Of a stretch of 64,000 nucleotides of DNA, positions 57,193 through 64,000 are shown piece after piece; positions within the stretch are counted from its first letter, which is position 1; each line of letters starts with the position of its first letter. The stretch comes from Aldehydirespirator sp965117015 (lineage in GTDB: Bacteria; Actinomycetota; Acidimicrobiia; Acidimicrobiales; Aldehydirespiratoraceae): positions 2,914,001 through 2,978,000 of the forward strand of contig OZ220747.1 in the NCBI GenBank assembly GCA_965117015.1, given 5' to 3'. Below the pieces are notes generated by a model. That model ran no database searches, had not been told where the DNA came from, and was given only the letters and a program-made list of their open reading frames with translations. Made by a program: the position numbers and the translations under genes.

Positions 57193-58371
57193 GTGACGAG
57201 CATCGAGACCCGAGCATCCGAGCGCCCGGCGCCCTCCAACGGCGACAGCACTTCCACCGCGGGAATCGCCGCCGGCTACGACCCCGATCCGACCCGTTCG
57301 ATGTCCCTGCACGCCGACGCCTACGTCGAGCCTCGCTGGCTGGAGATCGAGCAGCGCGAGATCTTCGCCCGCTCCTGGCAATGGGTGGGCCACGTCGAGT
57401 CGCTGCGGGAGCCGGGCTCGTACGTGGCGCTGGAGGTGGCCGGCATGCCCGTCGCGCTGGTACGCGGCGGCGACGGCGAGCTGCGGGCGTTCTACAACGT
57501 GTGCCAGCACCGTGCCCACGAACTGCTGGCCGGATCGGGACACACCGACAGCATCGTCTGCCCGTACCACGGCTGGACCTACGAGCTCACCGGCCGGCTC
57601 GCCCAGGCCCGCCGCACCGCGGACGTGGCCGGGTTCGACGCCTCGAGCGTCTGCCTGAGCGAGATCCAGGCGGAGGAGTTCGGCGGCTTCGTGTACGTCA
57701 ACCTCGACCCCGCGGCCGCTCCCCTGGCCGAGCAGTCCGGGGATCTCGGCGACGAGATCGCCCGCTGCGCGCCCGACGTGGACGACCTGACCCATGTGCG
57801 CCGCATCCACTACGACATCGCCTCCAACTGGAAAAACGTGGTCGACAACTTCCTGGAGTGCTACCACTGCCATGTCGCCCACAAGGACTTCGTGACGCTG
57901 GTCGAGATGGACACCTACGAGGTCACCACCCACGGCATCTACTCCAGCCAGATGGCCCGGGCCGGGTACTCGGACAACGCCGCCTACGACGTGTCCGGAT
58001 CCACAGTGAAGGACTTGGCGGTGTGGTGGCTATGGCCGAACACCTGCCTGATGCGCTATCCGGGCCGGGGCAACTTCAGCGTCATGCAGATGGTCCCGGC
58101 CGGGCCGGAGCGAACGCTGGAGACCCTCGACTTCTACCTCGAGACGTCGGAGCTGACCGAGGCCGACGCCGAGTCGATCCGCTACATGGACGACGTGCTC
58201 CAGCCCGAGGACATCGCCATAGTCGAGAGCGTGCAGCGGGGCATGCGCACCCCGGCGTTCGACCAGGGCCGCATCGTGTGCGATCCAGGCGGTTCGGGCC
58301 TCTCCGAGCACGGCGTGCACCACTTCCACGGCCTGGTGCTCGACGCCTACCGCCGGGCCGGCGCGGCCTAG
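57193..58371 (+). CDS. Rieske non-heme iron oxygenase, alpha subunit
   Basis: 392 residues of the ring-hydroxylating oxygenase large-subunit family. The Rieske [2Fe-2S] ligands are CQHRAHELL and CPYHGWTYE (CxH, CxxH; about 99-123) and the mononuclear iron site is NFLECYHCHVAH (about 221-232). No beta subunit, ferredoxin or reductase gene adjoins, as in many single-component demethylases and carnitine or choline-type oxygenases. The substrate is unknown. GTG 57193 has TAGATT 7 nt upstream. Its TAG stop overlaps the stop of the convergent SDR. Confidence 0.9.
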   Translation: MTSIETRASERPAPSNGDSTSTAGIAAGYDPDPTRSMSLHADAYVEPRWLEIEQREIFARSWQWVGHVESLREPGSYVALEVAGMPVALVRGGDGELRAFYNVCQHRAHELLAGSGHTDSIVCPYHGWTYELTGRLAQARRTADVAGFDASSVCLSEIQAEEFGGFVYVNLDPAAAPLAEQSGDLGDEIARCAPDVDDLTHVRRIHYDIASNWKNVVDNFLECYHCHVAHKDFVTLVEMDTYEVTTHGIYSSQMARAGYSDNAAYDVSGSTVKDLAVWWLWPNTCLMRYPGRGNFSVMQMVPAGPERTLETLDFYLETSELTEADAESIRYMDDVLQPEDIAIVESVQRGMRTPAFDQGRIVCDPGGSGLSEHGVHHFHGLVLDAYRRAGAA

Positions 58372-59156
58372 CGGGCGGTCCAGCCGCCGTCCACGAGGAT
58401 GGTCTGGCCGGTGATGTAGCTGCCCGCGTCGGAGGCCAGCAGCAGCAGCGCCCCGTCGAACTCGTGGATCTCCCCGGCCCGCCGCATGAGGGTGTTGCGC
58501 TGGATGTGGCGCAGGCCGGGTGCGTCGTCGGCGGCGAACATCTCCTCGGTCAGCTCGCTGCGGAAGTAGCCGGGGCCGATGGCGTTGACCCTGATGCCCT
58601 CGGGCGCCCACTGCTTGGCCAGCTCCCGGGTGAGCCCGATCAGACCGCTCTTGGAGGCGACGTAGCCGGCCTGGTGATTGCCGCCCGACGCCACCGTTCC
58701 CAGCATCGAGGCGATGTTGACGATGCTGCCGCCCCGGCCGTGCTCGATCATCTGCCGGGCCGCGGCCGCCGACAGCACGAACGCGGCGGTGAGATTGACG
58801 TCCACCACCCGCCGGAACTGGTCCGGATCCTGCTCATGGGCCCGTACGACGGCGTCGGTGACGCCCGCGTTGTTGACCACGATGTCGGGGCCGCCGTGGG
58901 CGACGGCCACCTCGACGAGCCGCTCGAGCTGCGAGTCGTCGGCCACGTCGCAGCCCACCGGCACGATGCCGTCGACCTCGCCGGCCAGGGCCTCCAGCCG
59001 CTGAAGCCTGCGGGCCGCGGCGACCACGGTGGCGCCCTGGCCGGCCAGCACCCGGCAGTAGCGCTCCCCCAGGCTCCCGCTGGCCCCGGTCACTATGGCG
59101 ACCCTGCCGTCCAGCGCGAAGATGTCGCCGCCGGGCTGGGCGTCCGGTGCCGACAT
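58368..59156 (-). CDS. SDR-family oxidoreductase
   Basis: 262-residue classical short-chain dehydrogenase: cofactor motif TGASGSLGERY near 17-27, NNAGVTD, catalytic Ser in NIASMLG and the YVASK Tyr/Lys pair, then GPGYFRSELTEEMF. It probably oxidises or reduces a secondary alcohol/ketone with NAD(P). The stop codon is shared with the convergent Rieske gene through a CTAG palindrome. The upstream PPOX gene ends 13 bp before its start and is in the same direction. Confidence 0.9.
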   Translation of the reverse strand: MSAPDAQPGGDIFALDGRVAIVTGASGSLGERYCRVLAGQGATVVAAARRLQRLEALAGEVDGIVPVGCDVADDSQLERLVEVAVAHGGPDIVVNNAGVTDAVVRAHEQDPDQFRRVVDVNLTAAFVLSAAAARQMIEHGRGGSIVNIASMLGTVASGGNHQAGYVASKSGLIGLTRELAKQWAPEGIRVNAIGPGYFRSELTEEMFAADDAPGLRHIQRNTLMRRAGEIHEFDGALLLLASDAGSYITGQTILVDGGWTAR

Positions 59157-59169
59157 GGCTCGCCCGGCG

Positions 59170-59589
59170 CTAGCGGTTGATCAGGCCCGCCGCGCTGGTC
59201 GGCGTGAACCGGGCCATCAGGCGGCCCTCGTCGATCATGGCCTGGCGGTACTCGTCCCAGTCCGGGTGCGGCCCGGCCAGCCGCTCGTAGTAGTCGACCA
59301 GGGCGTCGCTGGTGGCGTCGCCGGGTGTGGTGGTGGGCGGCGACAGCTCGACCGTCCCGTCGAGCGACACGTAGGACCACGCCTTCTCGTCGGAGACGTG
59401 CAGCACCGCCCTCGGGTCACGCCTCAGGTTGACCGTCTTGGCCCTGCCGACGGTCATCGAGATGTGAAACACCCCGGTGTCGACGTAGTAGACGATGTCG
59501 GACGACTGGGGTCGGCCGTCGGATCGGATGGTGATCAGCACCCCGAGCCTGCGCTCGGCCGCCCAGTCGACTGCCTCTGAGAGTTCCAT
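59170..59589 (-). CDS. PPOX-class, probably F420-dependent, split-barrel protein
   Basis: 139 residues. The sequence GVLITIRSDGRPQSSDIVYYVD, then SMTVGRAKTVNLRRDPRAVLHV, is the flavin/deazaflavin split-barrel fold of the actinobacterial PPOX F420-dependent group. Such proteins are reductases of quinones or enoates, or biliverdin-type reductases. The substrate is unknown. It probably shares a transcript with the SDR downstream. Confidence 0.78.
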   Translation of the reverse strand: MELSEAVDWAAERRLGVLITIRSDGRPQSSDIVYYVDTGVFHISMTVGRAKTVNLRRDPRAVLHVSDEKAWSYVSLDGTVELSPPTTTPGDATSDALVDYYERLAGPHPDWDEYRQAMIDEGRLMARFTPTSAAGLINR

Positions 59590-59622
59590 GCCGCGTTCCT
59601 ATCGCTCCGGCGGCGGATTTGC

Positions 59623-60147
59623 TCAGCCGGGACCGGCTAGGCCGGGACCGTCGATGTGGGGGCCGGTTGTGCCGCCGAGGTCCGTCGGGCCCATGCCCAG
59701 CTTGCGGTGGTCCCAGCTGCGGACACGCTCCACGTCGAGGCGCACGGCCACCCGCTTGTGCAGCATGGCCTCCACGAACGGCTGGAACTCTTCGGAGTAG
59801 GGAGCGGTGTAGCGCTCCCAGACGTTGACCCCCACCCGCCAGAGCTCGTCGGGGTCCTCCACGATCACGCCGCGGCCCTCCAGCGTGATGCCTCGCAGTG
59901 TCTCGTAGGTGTTGCCTGCCTCGATCATCACCGACATCCGGTCGTCGCGGCGCAGGTTGACGATCTTCTGGGCCTTGGCCTTGGACTCCAGCCAGATACG
60001 GCCGTTGAGCCAGGCGTACCACATGGCCACCAGGTGGGGCATGCCGCCGGGTCCGACGGTGGCCATCGTGCAGGTGCGCGACTGGTCGATGAAGAGGGCC
60101 AGCTCCTCGCCGGTCATCTCGATCTGGGATCGCTGGTTCTGTCCCAC
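59623..60147 (-). CDS. Pyridoxamine 5'-phosphate oxidase-like split-barrel protein
   Basis: 174 residues with the same fold (CTMATVGPGGMPHLVAMWYAW, then KAQKIVNLRRDDRMSVMIEAG). It is only distantly related to its neighbour, so it is not a recent duplicate. The C-terminus is Gly/Pro-rich and probably disordered. FMN or F420 binding is likely; the reaction is unknown. A GGGAG precedes the GTG at 60147. It lies 33 bp upstream of the other PPOX gene. Confidence 0.76.
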   Translation of the reverse strand: MGQNQRSQIEMTGEELALFIDQSRTCTMATVGPGGMPHLVAMWYAWLNGRIWLESKAKAQKIVNLRRDDRMSVMIEAGNTYETLRGITLEGRGVIVEDPDELWRVGVNVWERYTAPYSEEFQPFVEAMLHKRVAVRLDVERVRSWDHRKLGMGPTDLGGTTGPHIDGPGLAGPG

Positions 60148-60246
60148 CTCGGCTCCCTTCCGGACAACCTTCGGAATCTCGGTTGAGAATTGTGTAGCCG
60201 AGGCACAATACCGGCACCGAGATTCTCCAAGAGAAGGGCGAGAACC

Positions 60247-60552
60247 ATGTCGAAGGTCTCAGTGTTCGCCAAATTCTCCTGCCAGGAGGGCAGGGGCGAC
60301 GAGATGGACGAGGCCCTGCGGGCCATCGTCGCGGCGAGCGAGTCGGTGGACGGCGTCGAGTCGTACTCCTATCACCGGGGGGAGGACGGCACGTACTGGT
60401 TCTTCGCCCTCATGTCGAGCATGGAGGCGGCCCAGCAGCACGGCAACAACGAGGCCATGCAGGCGGCCATGCCGGCGTTGATGGCGCTCATGGCCGGCCC
60501 GCCCGACATGGCCATGACCACCCCGGTGGCCGCCAACGGCTTCGACTTCTGA
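60247..60552 (+). CDS. Antibiotic biosynthesis monooxygenase (ABM) domain protein
   Basis: 101-residue dimeric alpha+beta-barrel protein: VFAKFSCQEGRGDEMDEALR, VDGVESYSYHRGEDGTYWFF and a short helix match the ABM/quinol-monooxygenase family (YgiN-like). These small proteins oxidise quinols or polycyclic phenols without cofactor, or have no known role. ATG 60247 follows GAGAAGGGCGAG. Divergent from the PPOX pair. Confidence 0.78.
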   Translation: MSKVSVFAKFSCQEGRGDEMDEALRAIVAASESVDGVESYSYHRGEDGTYWFFALMSSMEAAQQHGNNEAMQAAMPALMALMAGPPDMAMTTPVAANGFDF

Positions 60553-60605
60553 CCCGAGCCGGGATTAGACGCGATCCTCGCATCGGGATCGTCGCGCTGG
60601 ACGGA

Positions 60606-61661
60606 GTGCGCGTGTCGGACGAGGCGACCAAGGAGGAGCCGGTCCAGGTCGCCGGCGTCGAGGAGTTGACCGCCCTCGCCACCGACGTGATGGCATGGGT
60701 GGGCTGCGACCCCGACATCGCGGCTGAGATCGCCGACCATCTCGTGGGCGCGGACCTGTGCGGCGTGCCGTCGCACGGCACGATGCGGCTCACCCAGTAC
60801 GCCAAGCAGGCCCAGACCGGCTACCTCAATCCTGCGGGCCGGCCCAGCGGGGCGCGCAATCCCGCGGGCCGCATCGTGGTCGACGGTGACGGCGGCTTCG
60901 GCCACCCGGCCGCCGCGCTGGGGATGCGGCTGGGCATCGAGGAGTGCCGGGAGGCGGGTATGTCGGTGGTCGCGGTCCGGAACTGCGGCCATACGGGCCG
61001 GCTCGGCACCTACTCGGAGACGGCCGCTGAGGCCGGCATGTTTTCGATCGTGTGCGGCGGCGGCCGGCGCGATCGGTGGCCCCAGGTAGCGCCCCACGGC
61101 GGAATCGACCCGAAGCTGCCCACCAACCCCTACTGCTTCGGGTTCCCGGCCGGCGACGACGGCCCGGTGATCGCCGACTTCGCCACCGGCATGGTGTCGG
61201 GCGGCAAAGTGATGAACGCCCGGATGCGGGGCATGCAGCTCGATGGCGAGTACCTGCTCACCGCCGACGGCACGCCCAGCGCCGATCCCGGCGCCTATCT
61301 CGACGGCGGGGCCATCCGGCCGTTCGCGGGCGCCCGCGGCTACGGCATGGGCTTGGTGGCCGAGATCATCGCCATGGCCCTGATCGGTGGGGACACCCCG
61401 GAGGGCAACTGGCTCATTCTCCTGGTCGACACGTCCTCGTACCGGGCCCCGGACGCCCTCACCGCGGCCGTCGCGGAGATCCTCGACGACGTGCGCTCGT
61501 CCCGGCCCGCCCCCGGGTTCGACCGGGTGGAGATCCCCGGCCAGCGGGAGCACGCCCTGGCCGAGCAGCGCCGCCGCGACGGCATCCCCATCCCGGAATC
61601 GGTGTGGACCGGCCTCGTCGAACTGCACGAGAGACTCGGTCGCGGGCGGACGCGAACCTAG
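60606..61661 (+). CDS. LDH2/MDH2-family NAD(P)-dependent dehydrogenase
   Basis: 351 residues of the malate/L-lactate dehydrogenase family unrelated to classical MDH. Characteristic pieces are DLCGVPSHGTMRL (catalytic His), VDGDGGFGHPAA, AVRNCGHTGRLGTY and the cofactor region PTNPYCFGFPAGD. It oxidises 2-hydroxy acids such as malate, ureidoglycolate or sulfolactate, or reduces imines; the substrate is unknown. Starts at GTG 60606, with GTG 60612 also possible, 53 bp after the ABM gene. Confidence 0.87.
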   Translation: MRVSDEATKEEPVQVAGVEELTALATDVMAWVGCDPDIAAEIADHLVGADLCGVPSHGTMRLTQYAKQAQTGYLNPAGRPSGARNPAGRIVVDGDGGFGHPAAALGMRLGIEECREAGMSVVAVRNCGHTGRLGTYSETAAEAGMFSIVCGGGRRDRWPQVAPHGGIDPKLPTNPYCFGFPAGDDGPVIADFATGMVSGGKVMNARMRGMQLDGEYLLTADGTPSADPGAYLDGGAIRPFAGARGYGMGLVAEIIAMALIGGDTPEGNWLILLVDTSSYRAPDALTAAVAEILDDVRSSRPAPGFDRVEIPGQREHALAEQRRRDGIPIPESVWTGLVELHERLGRGRTRT

Positions 61662-61692
61662 GTATCTCTGCCAACTGCGATAGCCGACCGCC

Positions 61693-62187
61693 CTAGCTGC
61701 AGCCTTCCCGGAGGCGCTCCAGCGCGATCTCGGCGGCCTCGCCGGCCGCGGAGAGTCCGCCGACGCGGGCGCACAGCGCGGCCGATCCCGATACGAGCTC
61801 GTCGCAGCCGACAGCGTCGGCGTCCCGGGTCTGTTCGATCATGGCGTTGCCCAGCCATTGCCCTGCGCTCGCCACCGCCGGGCTCGGCTCGTCCAGGTCC
61901 GCGGCGGTGGCTGTCCCGAGCCGGTCGAGGTACTCCTGCTGGAGCACGGCCCACCGGTCGGCCAGCCCCTCGCATCCGAGAGCGGCCTCGAAGCCGACCG
62001 TCGTCGATCCGCCCGTCATTGCCGGCTCGTTGTTGGCCGTGCCGCACGCGCCCACGACGACCATCAGAATCGCTACCACCATGTACTCCCGGCACCGGCG
62101 GGCCAGCGCAGCCCTCGACAGGCGGCCGAGCGTCCACTCCGAGTCGAACGGATCGGCGTAGTCTCCGCTGACCGCAACTTCGGGCAT
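61693..62187 (-). CDS. Putative lipoprotein of unknown function
   Basis: 164 residues. A hydrophobic stretch ending in a lipobox (VVAILMVVVGAC, Cys about 48) follows an unusually long, Arg-containing N-region. The mature part is ~115 residues with two or three Cys (LGCEGLADRW, AVGCDELV) and a terminal REGCS. ATG 62187 is supported by AGAAGG about 8 nt upstream; ATG 62082, right before the hydrophobic core, is the alternative. No homologue recognised. Divergent from the sulfatase. Confidence 0.62.
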   Translation of the reverse strand: MPEVAVSGDYADPFDSEWTLGRLSRAALARRCREYMVVAILMVVVGACGTANNEPAMTGGSTTVGFEAALGCEGLADRWAVLQQEYLDRLGTATAADLDEPSPAVASAGQWLGNAMIEQTRDADAVGCDELVSGSAALCARVGGLSAAGEAAEIALERLREGCS

Positions 62188-62247
62188 GGCGATTACCTTC
62201 TCTGTGTCGGCCAGGTCAGAAACGTACCGGGAGGTTCGTCGGCCGCG

Positions 62248-64000
62248 ATGAGCGACCCTGACATGCAGATCGGCTTCACGCTGGCCGAGTCGTCGGCGAC
62301 GCGTCCTCCTAGCCCGTTCCCCCCGGGCGGGCCCAACGTCCTGATGGTGGTGCTCGACGACTGTGGCTTCGCCCAGCTCGGGTGCTACGGCAGCCCCATC
62401 GCCACCCCCACCATCGACCGGCTGGCGGCCGAGGGGCTGAGGTACACGAACTTCCACACCACCGCGTTCTGCTCGCCCACCCGGGCCTGCATCCTCACCG
62501 GGCGTAACCATCACCGTGTCGGCATGGGAGTGTTCCCCGACCTGCCGCTCCCGTTCCCCGGATACACGGGAGTGGTCCCGCCCGAGGCCGCCACGTTCCC
62601 GGCCGTGCTGCGCGAGGCCGGTTGGGTGACGTGGGCCGTCGGCAAGTGGCACCTCACGCCGCGCGACCACCGTGGCCCGGCCGGGCCGTTCCATAGCTGG
62701 CCGACCGGGCAGGGATTCGACCGGTACTACGGCTTCCTCGGCGGCGAGGAGTCGCAGTGGACCCCCGACCTGGTGCGCGACCAGAGCTATGTCGACCCGC
62801 CCCGGACGCCGGAGGACGGCTACCACTTCACCGAGGACATGGCCGACGAGGCGATACACATGATCCGAGAGCTGCGGCTGCACCAGCCCAGCCGGCCGTT
62901 CGTGCTGTATTGGGCCACGGCCGCCCCCCACGCCCCGCACCATGTGCCCGACGAGTGGATCAAGCCGTACGAGGGCGCCTTCGACGACGGCTGGGACGCG
63001 CTGCGAGAGCGCACCCTGGCCCGCCAGATCGAGCTCGGTGTGGTGCCGGAGGGCACCGAGCTGAGCCCGCGACCGGACTGGATCGAGGCGTGGGACGGCC
63101 TCGACGCCGGCACCCGGCGGCTGTACGCCCGGCTCCAGGAGGTGTTCGCCGGCTTCCTCACCCACACCGATGCGCAGCTGGGCCGGATCATCGACTGCCT
63201 CGAAGAGCTCGGCGAGCTCGACAACACCATCGTCATCGTGATGTCCGACAACGGCGCCTCGGGCGAGGGCGGTCCCCACGGCTCGACCAACCACCTGACC
63301 CAGATCAACGAGAAGCTCGAGTCGCTCGACCGGCTGAAGGAGACCGTGCACACCGCGGGCGGCCACCGCGGCTACAGCCACTATCCGTGGGGCTGGGCCC
63401 ACGCCGGCAACACCCCCCTGCGGCGCTGGAAGCGCTACACCTTGGAGGGCGGCGTCCGTGATCCGCTGGTCGTCCGCTGGCCGGCCGCGGTAGCTGATCC
63501 CGGCGGGTTGCGCTCCCAGTACTGCCACGCCATCGACCTCCTGCCCACCGTGCTCGACTTGCTGGATGTCGAGATGCCGGCAACGGTGCGCAGCGTGCCG
63601 CAGATGTCGGTGGACGGCGTGTCGCTGGTCCCGTCGATCGCGGACGCGGGCTCGCCCGAGTTCCGGACCACGCAGTACTACGAGTGCTGGGGCAGCCGGG
63701 CCATCTACCACGACGGCTGGAAGGCGGTGACCAACCACGTCAACCAGTTCAACCCGCACGAACGGGAGATGATCGGCGGCAGTGTCGACTTCCGGGCCGA
63801 CGAGTGGATGCTGTTCGACACCGGCGGGGACTTCGCCGAGTCCACCGACCTCGCCGAGACCCACCCGGAGCGCCTCGCCCAGCTCCAGGCCTGCTGGGAC
63901 GCCGAGGCGGAGCGGAACGGCGTGCTACCGCTCCAGGACGGCCCGGCGTACCTCCAGAACCCGCATCTCATCCATATGCCCTACGCGGGGTACCGGCGGA
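62248..64000 (+). CDS. Arylsulfatase (sulfatase family), 3' end outside window
   Basis: 584 codons are visible and the frame is still open at the window edge. NVLMVVLDDCGFAQLGCYG gives the first metal Asp pair and AFCSPTRACILTGRNHH the CxPxR motif whose Cys is converted to formylglycine; GKWHL, HAPHH and MSDNGASGEGG complete the active site. It hydrolyses sulfate (or phosphonate) esters. No signal peptide is seen, so it is predicted cytoplasmic. ATG 62248 follows GGGAGG. No formylglycine-generating enzyme is in the window. Confidence 0.93.
   Translation, partial: MSDPDMQIGFTLAESSATRPPSPFPPGGPNVLMVVLDDCGFAQLGCYGSPIATPTIDRLAAEGLRYTNFHTTAFCSPTRACILTGRNHHRVGMGVFPDLPLPFPGYTGVVPPEAATFPAVLREAGWVTWAVGKWHLTPRDHRGPAGPFHSWPTGQGFDRYYGFLGGEESQWTPDLVRDQSYVDPPRTPEDGYHFTEDMADEAIHMIRELRLHQPSRPFVLYWATAAPHAPHHVPDEWIKPYEGAFDDGWDALRERTLARQIELGVVPEGTELSPRPDWIEAWDGLDAGTRRLYARLQEVFAGFLTHTDAQLGRIIDCLEELGELDNTIVIVMSDNGASGEGGPHGSTNHLTQINEKLESLDRLKETVHTAGGHRGYSHYPWGWAHAGNTPLRRWKRYTLEGGVRDPLVVRWPAAVADPGGLRSQYCHAIDLLPTVLDLLDVEMPATVRSVPQMSVDGVSLVPSIADAGSPEFRTTQYYECWGSRAIYHDGWKAVTNHVNQFNPHEREMIGGSVDFRADEWMLFDTGGDFAESTDLAETHPERLAQLQACWDAEAERNGVLPLQDGPAYLQNPHLIHMPYAGYRR

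Noticed and set aside
62221..62230. Shared -10 pair between the lipoprotein and arylsulfatase genes
   Set aside because: TACGTT on the minus strand is acceptable but the plus strand reads TACCGG and overlaps the sulfatase ribosome-binding site, so a shared core is unconvincing.

Overview
This window is high-GC, gene-dense DNA from an actinobacterium. The core block glycyl-tRNA synthetase/recO/uppS/era/CBS protein/ybeY/phoH, a RamB-type regulator divergent from isocitrate lyase, a predicted F420-type PPOX protein, a TIGR03084-like protein and an AtuA-type catabolic locus fit the class Acidimicrobiia or a relative. That placement is inferred from gene content only. GTG starts, ATGA/GTGA stop-start overlaps and gaps below 100 bp are the norm. 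Thirteen genes have a TANNNT hexamer ending 6-8 nt before the start codon, the layout expected for leaderless mRNAs, and I used it to choose several starts.

Layout. 1-5930 (-): housekeeping operon phoH, ybeY, CBS protein, era, uppS, recO, glycyl-tRNA synthetase (cut by the window edge). 5979-8901: ramB/aceA divergent pair (glyoxylate shunt). 8962-10439: cyclopropane-fatty-acid synthase and three tRNAs (Arg-TCT, His-GTG, Lys-CTT). 10559-15350 (+): NYN-domain protein, CobW GTPase, metal amidohydrolase, UbiD decarboxylase and a nucleoside-deaminase-fold protein. 15362-18587: zinc uptake permease, a zinc-binding lipoprotein with an enormous Asp/Glu/His repeat, and a divergent Zur regulator, with a palindromic operator over a symmetric promoter. 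18616-23777 (-): two tandem paralogous large secreted proteins. 23888-28092 (-): acyl-CoA catabolic operon (amidohydrolase, acyl-CoA dehydrogenase, crotonase, DECR-like SDR). 28117-37500: small conserved protein, aminotransferase, uridine kinase, uracil-DNA glycosylase, TauD-type dioxygenase, an orphan His-tailed metal ABC ATPase, a MenJ-like reductase and PEP carboxylase. 37508-41162 (-): Baeyer-Villiger-type monooxygenase, DsbA-fold protein, 2OG-oxygenase. 41270-50924 (+): acyl-CoA carboxylase beta and alpha subunits, AtuA, TIGR03084-like protein, crotonase, APH/EcKL-like kinase and zinc alcohol dehydrogenase, an Atu/Liu-like branched acyl-CoA or terpenoid acid locus. 50955-64000: accessory catabolic genes including a YdjC deacetylase, PhyH dioxygenase, D-aminoacylase-like amidohydrolase, beta-carbonic anhydrase, a His-rich duplicated lipoprotein, a Rieske oxygenase, SDR, two PPOX proteins, an ABM protein, an LDH2-type dehydrogenase, a lipoprotein and a truncated arylsulfatase.

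The most unusual signals are in promoter architecture and metal handling. Three divergent gene pairs appear to be driven from symmetric, overlapping -10 elements that share one TA step; in two of them both transcripts would be leaderless. The zinc system is split (ATPase about 14 kb from permease and binding protein), and both the binding protein and the ATPase carry very His-rich segments. A ~50 bp palindromic repeat with conserved inverted ends occurs three times, twice in tandem between the carboxylase subunit genes.
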